Positions 42,701-53,198 are shown, counted from the first letter of the stretch. The stretch: 64,000 nucleotides of DNA from Brevundimonas sp. AJA228-03 (GCF_017795885.1 NZ_CP059297.1:2671001-2735000), one strand, 5' to 3'. The notes: a model not told the origin generated them from the sequence alone. Made by a program: numbers and translations.

Positions 42701-43804
42701 ATGGCAAGGGAGAGTGGCAAGGTGGCATCGCAGGCAGCATTGAAATTGGTGGGCAAGGAAGACGGCGACAAGCAGCGCGCGCTGGAGGCGGCGATCGCAC
42801 AGATCGATCGGGCCTTTGGCAAGGGCTCGGTCATGAAGCTGGGCAAGGGCGGGGTCGCCGACGTGATCCCCTCGGTGTCCACCGGCTCGCTGGGTCTGGA
42901 CATGGCGCTCGGCATCGGCGGCCTGCCGCGCGGACGGGTGATCGAGGTGTTCGGTCCCGAATCCTCGGGCAAGACGACCCTGGCCCTGCACACCGTGGCC
43001 GAGATCCAGAAGTCGGGCGGCACGGCCGCCTTCGTCGACGCCGAACACGCGCTCGACCCCGGCTATGCCCAGAAGCTGGGCGTCAACCTCGACGACCTGC
43101 TGGTCTCCCAGCCCGACACGGGCGAACAGGCGCTGGAGATCGTCGACACCCTGGTGCGGTCGGGAGCCGTGGACATCGTGGTCGTCGATTCCGTCGCCGC
43201 CCTGACGCCCCGCGCCGAGATCGAGGGCGAGATGGGCGACAGCCTGCCGGGTCTTCAGGCCCGTCTGATGTCGCAGGCCCTGCGCAAGCTGACCGCCTCC
43301 ATTTCCAAGTCCAACTGCATCGTCCTGTTCATCAACCAGATCCGGCACAAGATCGGCGTGATGTACGGCTCGCCGGAGACGACGACCGGCGGCAATGCGC
43401 TGAAGTTCTACGCCTCGGTGCGTCTCGACATCCGCCGCACCGGCGCGATCAAGGACCGCGACGAGGTCGTGGGCAACACCACCCGGGTCAAGGTCGTCAA
43501 GAACAAGGTCGCCCCGCCGTTCCGCGAGGTCATCTTCGACATCATGTACGGCGAGGGCATCTCCAAACTGGGCGAGATCATCGATCTGGGCGTCAAGGCC
43601 GGGATCATCGAGAAGTCCGGCTCCTGGTTCTCCTATGACTCGACCCGCATCGGTCAGGGCCGCGAGAACGTCCGTGCCTTCCTCAAGGCCAACCCCGACA
43701 TGGCCGACGCGATCGAGCAGAAGGTGCGCAGGTCCACCGACAAGATCGCCGACGAATTGCTGGGCACGCCCGAGCCCGACGAAGGCCAGGACCTCGAGGG
43801 CTGA
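42701..43804 (+). CDS. recA: recombinase RecA
   Basis: 367 residues. Walker A GPESSGKT at residues 85-92, Walker B region [24 protein letters not shown], the MSQALRKL/loop 1 segment, and loop 2 with [25 protein letters not shown] are all intact, followed by an acidic C-terminal tail (PDEGQDLEG). RecA pairs homologous strands and triggers LexA self-cleavage. No recX lies downstream in this window. A LexA-like site sits in the promoter. Confidence 0.97.
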   Translation: MARESGKVASQAALKLVGKEDGDKQRALEAAIAQIDRAFGKGSVMKLGKGGVADVIPSVSTGSLGLDMALGIGGLPRGRVIEVFGPESSGKTTLALHTVAEIQKSGGTAAFVDAEHALDPGYAQKLGVNLDDLLVSQPDTGEQALEIVDTLVRSGAVDIVVVDSVAALTPRAEIEGEMGDSLPGLQARLMSQALRKLTASISKSNCIVLFINQIRHKIGVMYGSPETTTGGNALKFYASVRLDIRRTGAIKDRDEVVGNTTRVKVVKNKVAPPFREVIFDIMYGEGISKLGEIIDLGVKAGIIEKSGSWFSYDSTRIGQGRENVRAFLKANPDMADAIEQKVRRSTDKIADELLGTPEPDEGQDLEG

Positions 43805-43810
43805 TCCTTC

Positions 43811-43858
43811 GAAGTGCACAAAGTACAGGAAGTACACTGCGTTTCGAGGGTGCACTTC
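43811..43858. repeat. GTGCAC inverted repeat after recA
   Basis: GAAGTGCAC (43811-43819) and its exact reverse complement (43850-43858) enclose a further array GTACAGGAAGTACAC. The inner 23 bases share 18 positions with the array before cysK. There is no T-run, so it is not an obvious terminator. Confidence 0.45.
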
Positions 43859-43961
43859 CCGGTCATCCCTCCCCCTCGATGGAGGATGATCGAGACACTC
43901 CGTCCGGCTGGTCCCTGCGACCCGCCGCCGACCCCCGCCGGGATCGGGCCGGACGGAGCCA

Positions 43962-43994
43962 GGCCGTCCGGTGAAAGCCGGACGGCCTTCTTTT
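43962..43994 (+). terminator. Rho-independent terminator downstream of recA
   Basis: A perfect 10-bp stem GGCCGTCCGG / CCGGACGGCC (43962-43971, 43978-43987) with a six-base loop is followed by TTCTTTT. It is 157 bases past recA and 11 bases before the convergent DCC-family stop. Confidence 0.85.
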
Positions 43995-44004
43995 CGATCG
44001 GCGT

Positions 44005-44355
44005 TCAGGTCCCGCGCAGGGCGCGCTGCAGCCAGGGCCGGACCTTGAGAAAGGCCAGGTACAGGCGCTCCATGAGCGTCAGCACGACGCCATTCCGCGC
44101 CAGCTGCCCCAACGGAGCCAGCATCGGGATCGCACGCCACATGGCCGCGAACGCCTCGGCCCCCGACACCATCCGCCCGTCCTCGCGCGCATGGAACCGG
44201 GCCAGCAGTTCGGCGCGGTTGATCGGGCAAACGCCCTGGCCGGTCGCCACATCGGTGAAGACGATGGCCCCCCGCCGGTCCAGTCGCCGCATCAGATTGA
44301 TCTCCCGCCGACACAGCGGACAATCCCCGTCGTACCAGACTTCCAGACTTGCCAT
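44005..44355 (-). CDS. DCC-family thiol-disulfide oxidoreductase (DUF393)
   Basis: 116 residues. The family-naming motif is present near the start: VWYDGDCPLCRREINLMRRLD, with the CxxC of a thioredoxin-like active site preceded by DGDC. The remainder (RGAIVFTDVATGQGV, DGRMVSGAEAFAAMWRAIPM, LYLAFLKVRPWLQRAL) matches PF04134. Redox partners are unknown. The gene is single and convergent with recA. Confidence 0.85.
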   Translation of the reverse strand: MASLEVWYDGDCPLCRREINLMRRLDRRGAIVFTDVATGQGVCPINRAELLARFHAREDGRMVSGAEAFAAMWRAIPMLAPLGQLARNGVVLTLMERLYLAFLKVRPWLQRALRGT

Positions 44356-44486
44356 GGTCTCACCCTAGCCCGTCCGACGATGGCCGTCCCGCGCCGGGAT
44401 GCCGCGCACCGTCGATCCGCCCCGCTCACGCCCCCTTCGCGGGCGTCATGCCTTGCATCGCTCCCTCTCCCGCACGGAGTCCCGCC

Positions 44487-44675
44487 ATGGCCGAAGACGA
44501 CATCCAGACCCTGACCCGGTTCAACCAGGCCGAGACCGACGACGGCTATCTGCTCGAGATCGGCGGCAGCGACAGCGGTCTGCTCCGCGTGGCCGCCAGC
44601 CCCGGGCAGATCGAGGCCATCCTCGAAGCCCTCGACGCCCTCCTGTCCGACGAGGATGACGTCGTTGAGGGCTAA
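44487..44675 (+). CDS. small conserved acidic protein
   Basis: 62 residues starting MAEDDIQTLTRFNQAETDDGYLLEIGGSDSGLLRVAASPGQIEAILEALDALLSDEDD, with CGGAG 10 bases upstream and strong codon-position GC bias. It reads as a small alpha/beta protein of the type often annotated as hypothetical in Brevundimonas. The function is unknown. It ends 45 bases before the atypical nuclease-like gene. Confidence 0.6.
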   Translation: MAEDDIQTLTRFNQAETDDGYLLEIGGSDSGLLRVAASPGQIEAILEALDALLSDEDDVVEG

Positions 44676-44720
44676 TCAATATTCTGGCGTACTATTCAAA
44701 AGCGCTGATAGGGTTGCAAG

Positions 44721-45839
44721 ATGTACAGGATCGATCGGGCGGCCAACAGCATCCAACCCCTCCGGGCCGTTTCGTTTAAGGAACTGGGATTTCGGGAGCG
44801 CGCGCATCTTCAGGAGTGGATTGCACGCGAACCCTCCGCGCTCGGCGAAGACCTGCTAGTAATCCAAAAAGAGTTCGCCGGATTCTCCGACACGAGCGAG
44901 CGCCTCGACCTTCTTGCCCTCGACAAGCAAGGCTCTTTGGTGATCATCGAAAACAAGCTGGACGATACCGGTCGCGACGTAACGTGGCAGGCCCTGAAAT
45001 ACGCCTCCTATTGCGCCGCAATGACCAAGGAGGAAATTCGCAATATCTTCCAGGATTACCTTCAGCGCTCCGGTGAGGGTCTTTCGGCCGAAGAGGCTTT
45101 GTGCGCCTTCTACGACGAAGACTACGATGACCTGATCTTGAACAAGGGCGTAAGCCAGCGAATCATTCTGGTAGCCGCAAACTTTCGCAAAGAAGTCACC
45201 TCCACTGTCCTGTGGCTCAGCAACTTTCGTGTTCGCATTCAGTGCTTCCGAGCGAACCCTTTCACCATGGGGGACGATTTGTTCCTGACAATCGACCAAA
45301 TCATACCCACGAAAGACACTGAAGAGTTCACCATCGGACTGGCAGACAAGGCCAAGGATGAGATCGAAGGCTTGCAAAAGGAAGCTCGTCGCCACCCAAT
45401 TCGACGTAAGTTTTGGACCGAGCTTATCCCTTTAATGAATGCAAGCGGCTCTAGCCTTTTTCAGTCCATTTCTCCCGGAAGATTCAGTTGGATCAGTGCA
45501 GGGTCAGGCGTCGGGGGGGTCGGCTTCAACTTTGGAGCCACGCAAACTTATGGACGAGCTGAAATCTATATCGACCGGGGGGACAAGGATCAAAACGAGG
45601 CGCTCTTCGATCGGCTGCATAACGACCGCCAGGCAATAGAAGACGAAATCGGAGAGCCATTGGTCTGGGAACGCCTGGACACCAAGCGCGCCTGCCGAAT
45701 CAAGCTGGAGCGACAGGCCGATATCTTCGACGCCGACCAATGGCCTGTTATCATGCCCTTTATGGTCAGCGCCATGAACCGTATCGAGAAAGCATTCAGT
45801 CCAAGACTCGCGGCGGCCAAGCGCCAAACGGCAGATTAG
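44721..45839 (+). CDS. PD-(D/E)XK nuclease-like protein with DUF4268 C-terminus
   Basis: 372 residues. The N-terminal part has a nuclease-like core: RLDLLALDKQGSLVIIENKLDDTGRDVTWQALKYASY gives Asp63, then Glu77-x-Lys79 (the E-x-K of the fold) and Gln90, as in NucS-like and restriction-type PD-(D/E)XK domains. The C-terminal part (WTELIPLMNASG...RAEIYIDRGDKDQNEALFDRLHNDRQAIEDEIGEPLVWERL) matches DUF4268. Base and codon use (many AT-ending codons, TTA, AGA-like choices) differ from both neighbours, suggesting acquisition by transfer. Possibly a stand-alone DNA-targeting or defence protein; no methylase or helicase partner is adjacent. Confidence 0.75.
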   Translation: MYRIDRAANSIQPLRAVSFKELGFRERAHLQEWIAREPSALGEDLLVIQKEFAGFSDTSERLDLLALDKQGSLVIIENKLDDTGRDVTWQALKYASYCAAMTKEEIRNIFQDYLQRSGEGLSAEEALCAFYDEDYDDLILNKGVSQRIILVAANFRKEVTSTVLWLSNFRVRIQCFRANPFTMGDDLFLTIDQIIPTKDTEEFTIGLADKAKDEIEGLQKEARRHPIRRKFWTELIPLMNASGSSLFQSISPGRFSWISAGSGVGGVGFNFGATQTYGRAEIYIDRGDKDQNEALFDRLHNDRQAIEDEIGEPLVWERLDTKRACRIKLERQADIFDADQWPVIMPFMVSAMNRIEKAFSPRLAAAKRQTAD

Positions 45840-45937
45840 GAAGACGGCTACGCGCGACCGCCTGCAGGGTGCGTTCTTTGCTAAAGCCCTATATGAGGCC
45901 CCTTCCCGTTCGCCGCTCGCCTGAAGACTGAATCGCC

Positions 45938-48595
45938 ATGTCCAGCCTGAAACAGATCCGTTCGACCTTCCTCGACTTCTTCGCAGCCGACGGACACGCC
46001 CGGGTCCACTCCGCCCCGCTGGTGCCGCAGAACGATCCGACGCTGATGTTCGTCAATGCGGGCATGGTGCCGTTCAAGGACTATTTCACCGGCGCGGCGA
46101 CCCCGCCCTGGCCGCGCGCGACCTCTTCACAGAAATGCGTCCGCGCCGGCGGCAAGCACAACGACCTGGACAACGTCGGCTATACGGCGCGCCACCTGAC
46201 CTTTTTCGAGATGCTGGGGAATTTCTCCTTTGGCGACTATTTCAAGGAACACGCCATCGAACAGGCGTGGAAACTGGTCACTCAGGGATATGGCCTCGAC
46301 GCGAAACGCCTGCTGGTCACCGTCTATATCGACGACGACGAGGCCGCCGCGATCTGGAAGAAGGTCACCGGCTTTTCCGACGACCGGATCATCCGCATCG
46401 CCGGCTCCGACAACTTCTGGGCCATGGGCGATTCCGGTCCCTGCGGTCCCTGCACCGAGATCTTCTGGGACTACGGCGACCATGTCGCGGGTGGCCCTCC
46501 CGGTTCGCCGGACGAGGATGGCGACCGCTATGTCGAGATCTGGAACAACGTCTTCATGCAGTTCGAGAAGGAGAACGACGAGATCGTTCGCAGCCTTCCC
46601 AAGCCCAGCGTCGACACCGGCATGGGGCTGGAGCGGATGACCAGCGTGCTGCAGGGCAAGAACTCGGTGTTCGACACCGACCTGTTCCAGACCCTGATCG
46701 CCGCCTCCGAGGACGCCACCTCGACCAGGGCCGAGGGTGACCGCGCCGCCAGTCACCGCGTCATCGCCGACCACCTGCGGTCGTCGTCCTTCCTGATCGC
46801 CGACGGGGTCACCCCGTCGAACGAGGGGCGCGGCTATGTCCTGCGCCGCATCATGCGGCGCGCCATGCGTCACGCCCACCTGCTGGGGGCCGCCGATCCG
46901 CTGATGCACCGTCTGGTCCCGACGCTGGTCGGCGAAATGGGCGAGGCCTATCCCGAACTGGCCCGCGCCCAGGCGAGCATCGAGGACACGCTGAAACAGG
47001 AGGAAATCCGCTTCCGCACCACCCTGGGGCGCGGCATGGGCCTGCTGGAGGACGCCACGGCGGACCTGGCCGAAGGCGGCGTCATCCCCGGCCGCACCGC
47101 CTTTACCCTCTACGACACCTATGGCTTCCCGCTGGACCTGACCCAGGACGAGGCGCGCCGTCGCGGCTTCACCGTCGACACCGAGGCCTTCGACGCGGCC
47201 ATGGAAGAGCAGAAGAGCCGCGGCAAGGCCAACTGGAAGGGCTCGGGCCAGACCGCCTCGACCGGCGAATGGCTGGCGCTGAAGGACCGTCTGGGACCGA
47301 CCGTCTTCACCGGCTACGACGCCGTCGACGGCTCGGGCGAGGTGCTGGCGATCCTGAAGGACGGCACCGCCGCCGACAGCGTCGAACCCGGCGAAACCGC
47401 AGAGGTCCTGTTCGACCAGACCCCCTTCTATGGCGAAGGCGGCGGCCAGGCCGGCGATCGCGGCGAGATCGAATGGTCGGGGGGCAGCGCCCGCGTCCTC
47501 GATGTCCAGAAGCCGACCGGCGACCTCCATGCCCATACGATCGAGGTCACCGCGGGCACGCTCGCCATCGGCACCCGCGCCCAGCTGCGCGCCGCCCCCG
47601 ACGCGCGCCTGACCACCCGCGCCAACCACTCCGCCGCCCACCTGGTCCATGCGGCGCTGAAGAATGTGCTGGGCCCCCACGTCGCCCAGAAGGGCCAGCT
47701 GGTCGATGCCGAGCGCATGCGCTTCGACTTCAGCCACAACGCCCCCCTGACCGAGGACGAACTGGCCCGGATCGAGACCGAGGTGAACGCGGTCATCCGC
47801 CAGAACCTGCCCGCCGAAACCAAGCTGATGGGCCCGCAGGACGCCATCGAGGCCGGCGCCGTCGCCCTGTTCGGAGAGAAATACGGCGACGAGGTCCGCG
47901 TCCTGACCCTGGGTCGCAGCCTGACCGGCGACACGCCCTATTCCGTCGAACTGTGCGGCGGCACCCATGTGGCCCGCACCGGCGACATCGGCCTGTTCAG
48001 GATCACGTCAGAGACCGGCATCGCCGCCGGCATCCGCCGCGTCGAGGCCCTGACCGGCGAGGCCGCGCGCCAGTTCCTGCTGGCCCAGGCCGGCGTGGCC
48101 AGATCCCTGGCCCAGACCTTCAAGGTCCAGCCCCTGGACGTCCCCGCCCGCGTCGAGGCCCTGTCGACCGAACGCAAGACGCTGGAGAAACAGGTCGCCG
48201 AGCTGAAGAAGCAGCTGGCCCTGGGTGGCGGCGGTTCGGCCCCGGCCGCCCCGGAAGAGATCAACGGCATAAAACTGATCGCCCGCATCCTCGACGGCGT
48301 CGACGGCAAGGGTCTGCGCGGCGTGGCCGAGGATTTCAGGAAACAGGTCGGCTCCGGCGTCATCGCCCTGATCGGCGTCACCGACGGCAAGGCGGCCGTC
48401 ACCGTGGCCGCGACCTCGGACATCACCGCCAATGAGGGGGGCCGGATCAACGCCGCCGACCTCGCCCGCGCCGCTGTCCTCGCCATGGGCGGCCAGGGCG
48501 CCGGCGGCAAGGCCGACTTCGCCCAGGGCGGCGCCCCGGACGGCTCCATGGCCGAAGCCGGTCTGGCCGCAGTCAGGGCGGCGCTGGCGGGATAA
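45938..48595 (+). CDS. alaS: alanyl-tRNA synthetase
   Basis: 885 residues, full length. Class II aminoacylation core ([51 protein letters not shown], ...[17 protein letters not shown]), the editing domain zinc sites [12 protein letters not shown] and ELCGGTHV, and the C-terminal C-Ala domain with a coiled-coil ([23 protein letters not shown]) are all visible. It charges tRNA-Ala and clears mischarged Ser/Gly. It comes shortly after recA in many alphaproteobacteria; here the DUF4268 gene has come to lie between the two. Confidence 0.97.
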   Translation: MSSLKQIRSTFLDFFAADGHARVHSAPLVPQNDPTLMFVNAGMVPFKDYFTGAATPPWPRATSSQKCVRAGGKHNDLDNVGYTARHLTFFEMLGNFSFGDYFKEHAIEQAWKLVTQGYGLDAKRLLVTVYIDDDEAAAIWKKVTGFSDDRIIRIAGSDNFWAMGDSGPCGPCTEIFWDYGDHVAGGPPGSPDEDGDRYVEIWNNVFMQFEKENDEIVRSLPKPSVDTGMGLERMTSVLQGKNSVFDTDLFQTLIAASEDATSTRAEGDRAASHRVIADHLRSSSFLIADGVTPSNEGRGYVLRRIMRRAMRHAHLLGAADPLMHRLVPTLVGEMGEAYPELARAQASIEDTLKQEEIRFRTTLGRGMGLLEDATADLAEGGVIPGRTAFTLYDTYGFPLDLTQDEARRRGFTVDTEAFDAAMEEQKSRGKANWKGSGQTASTGEWLALKDRLGPTVFTGYDAVDGSGEVLAILKDGTAADSVEPGETAEVLFDQTPFYGEGGGQAGDRGEIEWSGGSARVLDVQKPTGDLHAHTIEVTAGTLAIGTRAQLRAAPDARLTTRANHSAAHLVHAALKNVLGPHVAQKGQLVDAERMRFDFSHNAPLTEDELARIETEVNAVIRQNLPAETKLMGPQDAIEAGAVALFGEKYGDEVRVLTLGRSLTGDTPYSVELCGGTHVARTGDIGLFRITSETGIAAGIRRVEALTGEAARQFLLAQAGVARSLAQTFKVQPLDVPARVEALSTERKTLEKQVAELKKQLALGGGGSAPAAPEEINGIKLIARILDGVDGKGLRGVAEDFRKQVGSGVIALIGVTDGKAAVTVAATSDITANEGGRINAADLARAAVLAMGGQGAGGKADFAQGGAPDGSMAEAGLAAVRAALAG

Positions 48596-48603
48596 GGCGT
48601 CTC

Positions 48604-48770
48604 CTTCTCCCCTTGCGGGAGAAGGTGCCCCGGAGGGGCGGATGAGGGGTACGAAGAGGCAGGCGAGCTGACCGGAATGATCGCCTATGGGCCGGACCGG
48701 GTTTCACCCCTCATCCGTCCTCCCCCGGGTCGAGCCCGGGGTCGGCCACCTTCTCCCGCAAGGGGAGAAG
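48604..48770. repeat. inverted intergenic repeat after alaS
   Basis: Two perfect 24-bp inverted copies (48604-48627 and 48747-48770) each form a hairpin with an inner CTTCTCCC / GGGAGAAG stem. Adjacent GGATGAGGGGT (48640 region) is also repeated inverted near 48708. The pair could base-pair over about 160 bases of RNA or DNA and may help terminate alaS. Confidence 0.7.
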
Positions 48771-48869
48771 GACTGTTGGGCCGTGACGCTGCGGGCAAGG
48801 ACGGGGAGGCGACGGGATTGACGCCGCGTCGGTGTTCGGTCCCCATGCCGCCCTCGTTTGGGGGACACC

Positions 48870-50669
48870 ATGAAGATCATCGCCGCAGGCCTTGCCGCCC
48901 TTCTGTTGACCTCGACGGCCCTGCCCGCTGTGGCCCAGACCGCGTCCGCCGAGGTCGCGACGCCGAGCCCCGACCCAGCGCTGGCGGCCCTGCTTGCGGA
49001 CTATGAGGCCTTCCTGAAGGCCAACGACCCCATCTCCGCCGGGCAGGAGGGCGACCTTGCCGCCAAGGCCCGGCTGCCCGACCTCTCCCGCGCCGCCGAG
49101 GTCGCGCGTCAGGGGCCGCTGGAGGCCTTCCTCGCCCGGGCGAGCGCCCTTCCGACCGACGGTCTGTCGTCGGAAGACCGGCTGAACCGCGACTTCCTGA
49201 TCTGGGTCCTGAACCGCTCGATCGAGGCGATCGGGTTCGATTCCGGACGCCTGGCCTTCGATTCCGAGGGCGGCCCCGGCCAGACCGCGAACTATCTGGC
49301 CTCGGTGACGCGGATCAGCAGCGCTGAGGATGCCGAGGCCTGGTTGGCGCGGCTGGGCGGCCTGCCGACCCTCTATGACGATGCCCTGGCCAATGCGCGA
49401 CGGGGGCTGGAGACCGGCTTCACCCAGCCGACCTCGGTGGTCGAAAGCTTTCTGGTCTCGCTGAGGAACGAGGTCGCCTTCACGCCCGAAACCGACCCGT
49501 TGCTGCGGCCGTTCGCCAGCCTGCCGGCCTCGATCCCGACGCTGGAACAGGAGGATTTCCGGGCCCGCGCCATGGCCATCGTCGGCGACCGGATCGCGCC
49601 GCGCCGTCGCCTCTGGCTGGCCTTCGTCCAGGACGAATACCTGCCGGCGGCCCGGCCCGAGGTCGGCATCGGCTCGCGGCCCGGCGGACGCGCGTATTAC
49701 GCCTTCCAGGCCCGCAGCTATACGACCACCGACCTGACCCCGGACCAGATCCACCAGATCGGCCTGGACGAGGTCGCCCGCATCCGCGCCCGCATGGACG
49801 GGGAAATGCGGGCCTCCGGCTGGACCGGCGACTTCGCCGGCTTCCTGAACCACCTGCGGACCGACCCGCGCTTCTATGCGACGTCGCGCGAGGACATGCT
49901 GGAGAAGGCCTCGGAGATGGCCAAAAGGGCCGACGGTGGCCTGCCGGCCCTGTTCCGGACCCTGCCGCGCCTGACCTACAATGTCCGGCCCGTGCCGCTG
50001 GACATCGAGGACACCTATACGACCGGGCGTTACAACGGCGGCTCGCTCGCCGACGGCGTACCGGGCGGCTACATCGTCAATACCGGCAAGCTGGACCAGA
50101 GACCGCTGTACGAGCTCCCGGCCCTGACCCTGCACGAGGCGGTTCCCGGCCACCATCTGCAGATCGCCCTGCAGCAGGAGGCAGCCCAGGGCCCCTATTT
50201 CCGCCGGAACGTCGACGTCACCGCCTTCACCGAGGGCTGGGGCCTGTATTCGGAGTTCCTCGGCGAGGAGATGGGCTTCTATCGCACGCCGGAAGAACGG
50301 TTCGGACGGCTGTCCTACGAGATGTGGCGGGCCTGCCGGCTGGTGGCCGACACCGGGATGCACTGGATGGGCTGGACGACGGAACAGGCGCGGGCCTGTT
50401 TCACCGACAACTCGGCCCTGGCCCCCCACAACATCGAGACCGAGCTGCAACGCTACATCGGCTGGCCGGGTCAGGCCCTGGCCTACAAGATCGGCGAGAT
50501 CCGGCTGCGGGCCATCCGCACCCGGGCGGAACAGGCCCTGGGCGAGCGGTTCAATGTGCGCGATTTCCACGATGCGCTGCTGGTCGACGGGCCCCTGCCG
50601 CTGGACCTGCTGGATCGGCGCATGGAGGCGTGGATCGAGGCGCAGACCGCGTCATCGATCCGGCCCTGA
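48870..50669 (+). CDS. DUF885 secreted metallopeptidase-like protein
   Basis: 599 residues from the ATG at 48870 (GGGGGAC upstream; a TTG 12 bases earlier is less likely). Signal peptide to AVA-Q (about residue 22). The zinc-type motif HEAVPGHHLQ lies at residues 422-431, followed by a downstream acidic segment TAFTEGWGLYSEFLGEE, as in PF05960/DUF885. These are carboxypeptidase-like proteins of the M32-related gluzincin group. A paralog sits at 60124-61953. Confidence 0.88.
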   Translation: MKIIAAGLAALLLTSTALPAVAQTASAEVATPSPDPALAALLADYEAFLKANDPISAGQEGDLAAKARLPDLSRAAEVARQGPLEAFLARASALPTDGLSSEDRLNRDFLIWVLNRSIEAIGFDSGRLAFDSEGGPGQTANYLASVTRISSAEDAEAWLARLGGLPTLYDDALANARRGLETGFTQPTSVVESFLVSLRNEVAFTPETDPLLRPFASLPASIPTLEQEDFRARAMAIVGDRIAPRRRLWLAFVQDEYLPAARPEVGIGSRPGGRAYYAFQARSYTTTDLTPDQIHQIGLDEVARIRARMDGEMRASGWTGDFAGFLNHLRTDPRFYATSREDMLEKASEMAKRADGGLPALFRTLPRLTYNVRPVPLDIEDTYTTGRYNGGSLADGVPGGYIVNTGKLDQRPLYELPALTLHEAVPGHHLQIALQQEAAQGPYFRRNVDVTAFTEGWGLYSEFLGEEMGFYRTPEERFGRLSYEMWRACRLVADTGMHWMGWTTEQARACFTDNSALAPHNIETELQRYIGWPGQALAYKIGEIRLRAIRTRAEQALGERFNVRDFHDALLVDGPLPLDLLDRRMEAWIEAQTASSIRP

Positions 50670-50675
50670 ACGGGA

Positions 50676-51221
50676 TCAACCGGCCGGCAGGTCGATGCCC
50701 GTCAGCTTCCAGTCGAACAGGCCCTGACGCGTCAGCAGCAGCTTCAGCGTCTGGTTCGGCCGCTCCACATTCGTCAGCCGGACGGCGAGGGTGTTGATGT
50801 CCCGATAGCCATAGGTCTGGCGGATGTCGGATCCATCGTCCCCGGCCGCAGGTGCCCCGGGGTCACGATCCGTGGGATCGGGCACCCTCGCCGTTCGGAC
50901 GATGGCCGCGACCATCGGCGCATTGACCAGGGCATCCACCGCCCCGCCGACCAGCATCGGCCCCAGGATCATGCCCAGACCGCCCAGGCCGCTGTCGCGG
51001 ACACGCGGATCGGCCTGGGCCCTGGCCATCAGGTGGGCCGTCAGTTCGTCCTTCAGGCTGTCTCGGAACCGGGGGAAGTCGACCAGCCGTTCCAGCGCCG
51101 CCTCGTCACCGGCTTCGGCCGCAGCCACCAGGGCGCGGACGGTCAGGATGGGCGAACCGAAATAGGCGACCAGAAAGCCGAGGATCGCCAGGCCGATCAG
51201 CCCCTTGAACAGGCCCTTCAT
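50676..51221 (-). CDS. DUF2939 family protein (second of tandem pair)
   Basis: 181 residues from the ATG at 51221. An N-terminal membrane anchor (KGLFKGLIGLAILGFLVAYFGSPILTVRALVAAAEAGDEAALERLVDFPRFRDSLKDEL) shows the DUF2939 signature, and the tail ends WKLTGIDLPAG. It resembles the upstream gene in layout (anchor, 'L.RLVDF..R.SL', WKL.GIDLP / WKLVHIGLP) and so is a tandem paralog. The start overlaps the upstream stop by four bases (ATGA). Confidence 0.8.
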   Translation of the reverse strand: MKGLFKGLIGLAILGFLVAYFGSPILTVRALVAAAEAGDEAALERLVDFPRFRDSLKDELTAHLMARAQADPRVRDSGLGGLGMILGPMLVGGAVDALVNAPMVAAIVRTARVPDPTDRDPGAPAAGDDGSDIRQTYGYRDINTLAVRLTNVERPNQTLKLLLTRQGLFDWKLTGIDLPAG

Positions 51222-51802
51222 CGCTTCGTCTCCGGCGTCGCCGTGGGGGTGGGGGTCGTGGGCGGGGTGGAACCGTCGGGCAGGCCGATGTGGACCAGCT
51301 TCCATTCATACGGCCCCTTGCGCTCGAAGGTGAAGACGGTGTCGGACCCGCCCTCGTCCGTCACCGCCAACCGGGCGCGGTTGACGCCCCAGTAGGTAGG
51401 ATGGGGCCAGGGCGCGGCGGCGGCATCCGTGCCCGGCGCGGGCGTGCGGACGGCGGCATGGCGTCCCTCGCCCCGCGTCAGGCCGTCGAGGGCGTCAGGG
51501 GTCAGCCAGGCGTCAGGGTCGGGGCGCTGCGGCGCGACCGTCTCCTCGAACTGGCGACGGACGGCCCCGATCGGGTCGTTCATGAACGACGGCGGCGGGG
51601 TCAGGGCCTCGGGGCGGTTCGACAGCTGGGGGCGCAGCGAAGCCCGCACCGCGTCGAAATCCACCAGCCGCTGCAGCCCGGCGACATCGTCCGACTGCGC
51701 CGCCGAGCGTATGCCGAAGAACACCACGGCCGGCGCCGCGAAGAATGACGCCACCGCCAGCGCGATGGCGATCAGCACCAGCCTGCCCAGAATAGTCTTC
51801 AC
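51218..51802 (-). CDS. DUF2939 family protein (first of tandem pair)
   Basis: 194 residues. Membrane anchor at residues 8-33, then QSDDVAGLQRLVDFDAVRASLRPQLSN, a Pro-rich middle, and FERKGPYEWKLVHIGLPDG near the end, followed by a Thr/Pro tail. PF11159/DUF2939 proteins are small anchored envelope proteins of unknown role. Coupled by a four-base overlap to its paralog at 50676-51221. Confidence 0.8.
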   Translation of the reverse strand: MKTILGRLVLIAIALAVASFFAAPAVVFFGIRSAAQSDDVAGLQRLVDFDAVRASLRPQLSNRPEALTPPPSFMNDPIGAVRRQFEETVAPQRPDPDAWLTPDALDGLTRGEGRHAAVRTPAPGTDAAAAPWPHPTYWGVNRARLAVTDEGGSDTVFTFERKGPYEWKLVHIGLPDGSTPPTTPTPTATPETKR

Positions 51803-51977
51803 GCGGTGGTCTCCCCTCCTCCGGTGTCCCGGCCATCAATGCACGAGGATAACGAAGGGTCCAAGGCGGAAGCGCATGGCCGGATACAACAGGGGCCCAC
51901 TGTCACCCGCGAGCCCCGCTGCGGTCAGCCTGGCCTGCGCCCAGGCCGCGAGCCGTCGCGCGGCGAGGGATCGCGCC

Positions 51978-53198
51978 CTAACCCAGGTCGGGCAGGGCGG
52001 CCTTCAGATTCTCGGCCACCTTGTCGAGGAAGCCCTCGGTGGTCAGCCAGCCCTGCTGGTCGCCGACCAGAAGCGCCAGATCCTTGGTCATGAAACCGGC
52101 CTCGACCGTCTCGACCACGACACGTTCCAGCGTCTCGGCGAAGGTGGCCAGTTCGACATTGTCGTCCAGCTTGGCCCGGTGGGCAAAGCCCCGCGTCCAG
52201 GCATAGATCGAGGCGATGGAGTTGGTCGAGGTCGCCTCGCCCTTCTGGTGCTGGCGATAGTGACGGGTCACGGTGCCGTGGGCGGCCTCGGATTCCAGCA
52301 CCTTGCCGTCTGGCGTCAGCAGGACCGACGTCATCAGGCCCAGCGAGCCGAAGCCCTGGGCCACGATGTCGGACTGGACGTCGCCGTCGTAGTTCTTGCA
52401 GGCCCAGACGAAGCCGCCTGACCATTTGATGGCTGCGGCCACCATGTCGTCGATCAGACGGTGCTCATAGGTCAGGCCCCTGGCCTTGAACTCGGCGGCG
52501 TAGTGCTGGTCAAATACGGCCTGGAAGATATCCTTGAAGCGCCCGTCATAGGCTTTCAGGATGGTGTTCTTGGTCGACAGATAGACCGGATAGTTCCGCT
52601 GCAGGCCGAAAGCGAAGCTGGCGTGGGCGAAATCGGTGATCGAGTCGTCGAGGTTGTACATGCCCATGGCCACACCGGCCGAGGGGAAGTCGAACACCTC
52701 GTAGTTCAGCTCCTGGCCGTCGCTGCCGACCCATTTCATGGTCAGCTTGCCGGGACCGGGGACCAGGAAGTCCGTGGCCTTGTACTGGTCGCCGAAGGCA
52801 TGGCGGCCGACGACGATCGGCTGGGTCCAGCCGGGCACCAGACGCGGCACATTCGAGCAAATGATCGGCTCGCGGAAGACCACGCCGCCCAGGATGTTGC
52901 GGATCGTGCCGTTGGGCGACTTCCACATCTTCTTCAGGCCGAACTCCGCCACGCGGGCCTCGTCCGGGGTGATGGTGGCGCATTTCACGCCGACGCCGTG
53001 CTTCTGGATCGCATGGGCGGCATCGATCGTCACCTGGTCGTCGGTGGCGTCGCGGTTCTCCATCGACAGGTCATAGTAGTCCAGTTTCAGGTCGACGAAC
53101 GGGAAGACCAGCTTGTCCTTGATCCACTGCCAGATGATGCGGGTCATCTCGTCGCCGTCGATGTCGACGATGGGATTGGCGACCTGGATCTTGGCCAT
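51978..53198 (-). CDS. icd: isocitrate dehydrogenase [NADP+]
   Basis: 406 residues, the eukaryote-like homodimeric NADP type common in alphaproteobacteria. Substrate-binding [19 protein letters not shown] contains the Ser-Asn pair that contacts isocitrate; [15 protein letters not shown] and the metal-binding IDDMVAA (Asp) follow, and [36 protein letters not shown] is the NADP region. It makes 2-oxoglutarate in the TCA cycle. It stands alone with ample upstream space (53199-53279) for a promoter. Confidence 0.97.
   Translation of the reverse strand: MAKIQVANPIVDIDGDEMTRIIWQWIKDKLVFPFVDLKLDYYDLSMENRDATDDQVTIDAAHAIQKHGVGVKCATITPDEARVAEFGLKKMWKSPNGTIRNILGGVVFREPIICSNVPRLVPGWTQPIVVGRHAFGDQYKATDFLVPGPGKLTMKWVGSDGQELNYEVFDFPSAGVAMGMYNLDDSITDFAHASFAFGLQRNYPVYLSTKNTILKAYDGRFKDIFQAVFDQHYAAEFKARGLTYEHRLIDDMVAAAIKWSGGFVWACKNYDGDVQSDIVAQGFGSLGLMTSVLLTPDGKVLESEAAHGTVTRHYRQHQKGEATSTNSIASIYAWTRGFAHRAKLDDNVELATFAETLERVVVETVEAGFMTKDLALLVGDQQGWLTTEGFLDKVAENLKAALPDLG

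Noticed and set aside
43805..43961. Possible small gene between recA and its terminator
   Set aside because: The reading frames run through the GTGCAC repeat and have no ribosome site or recognisable product.
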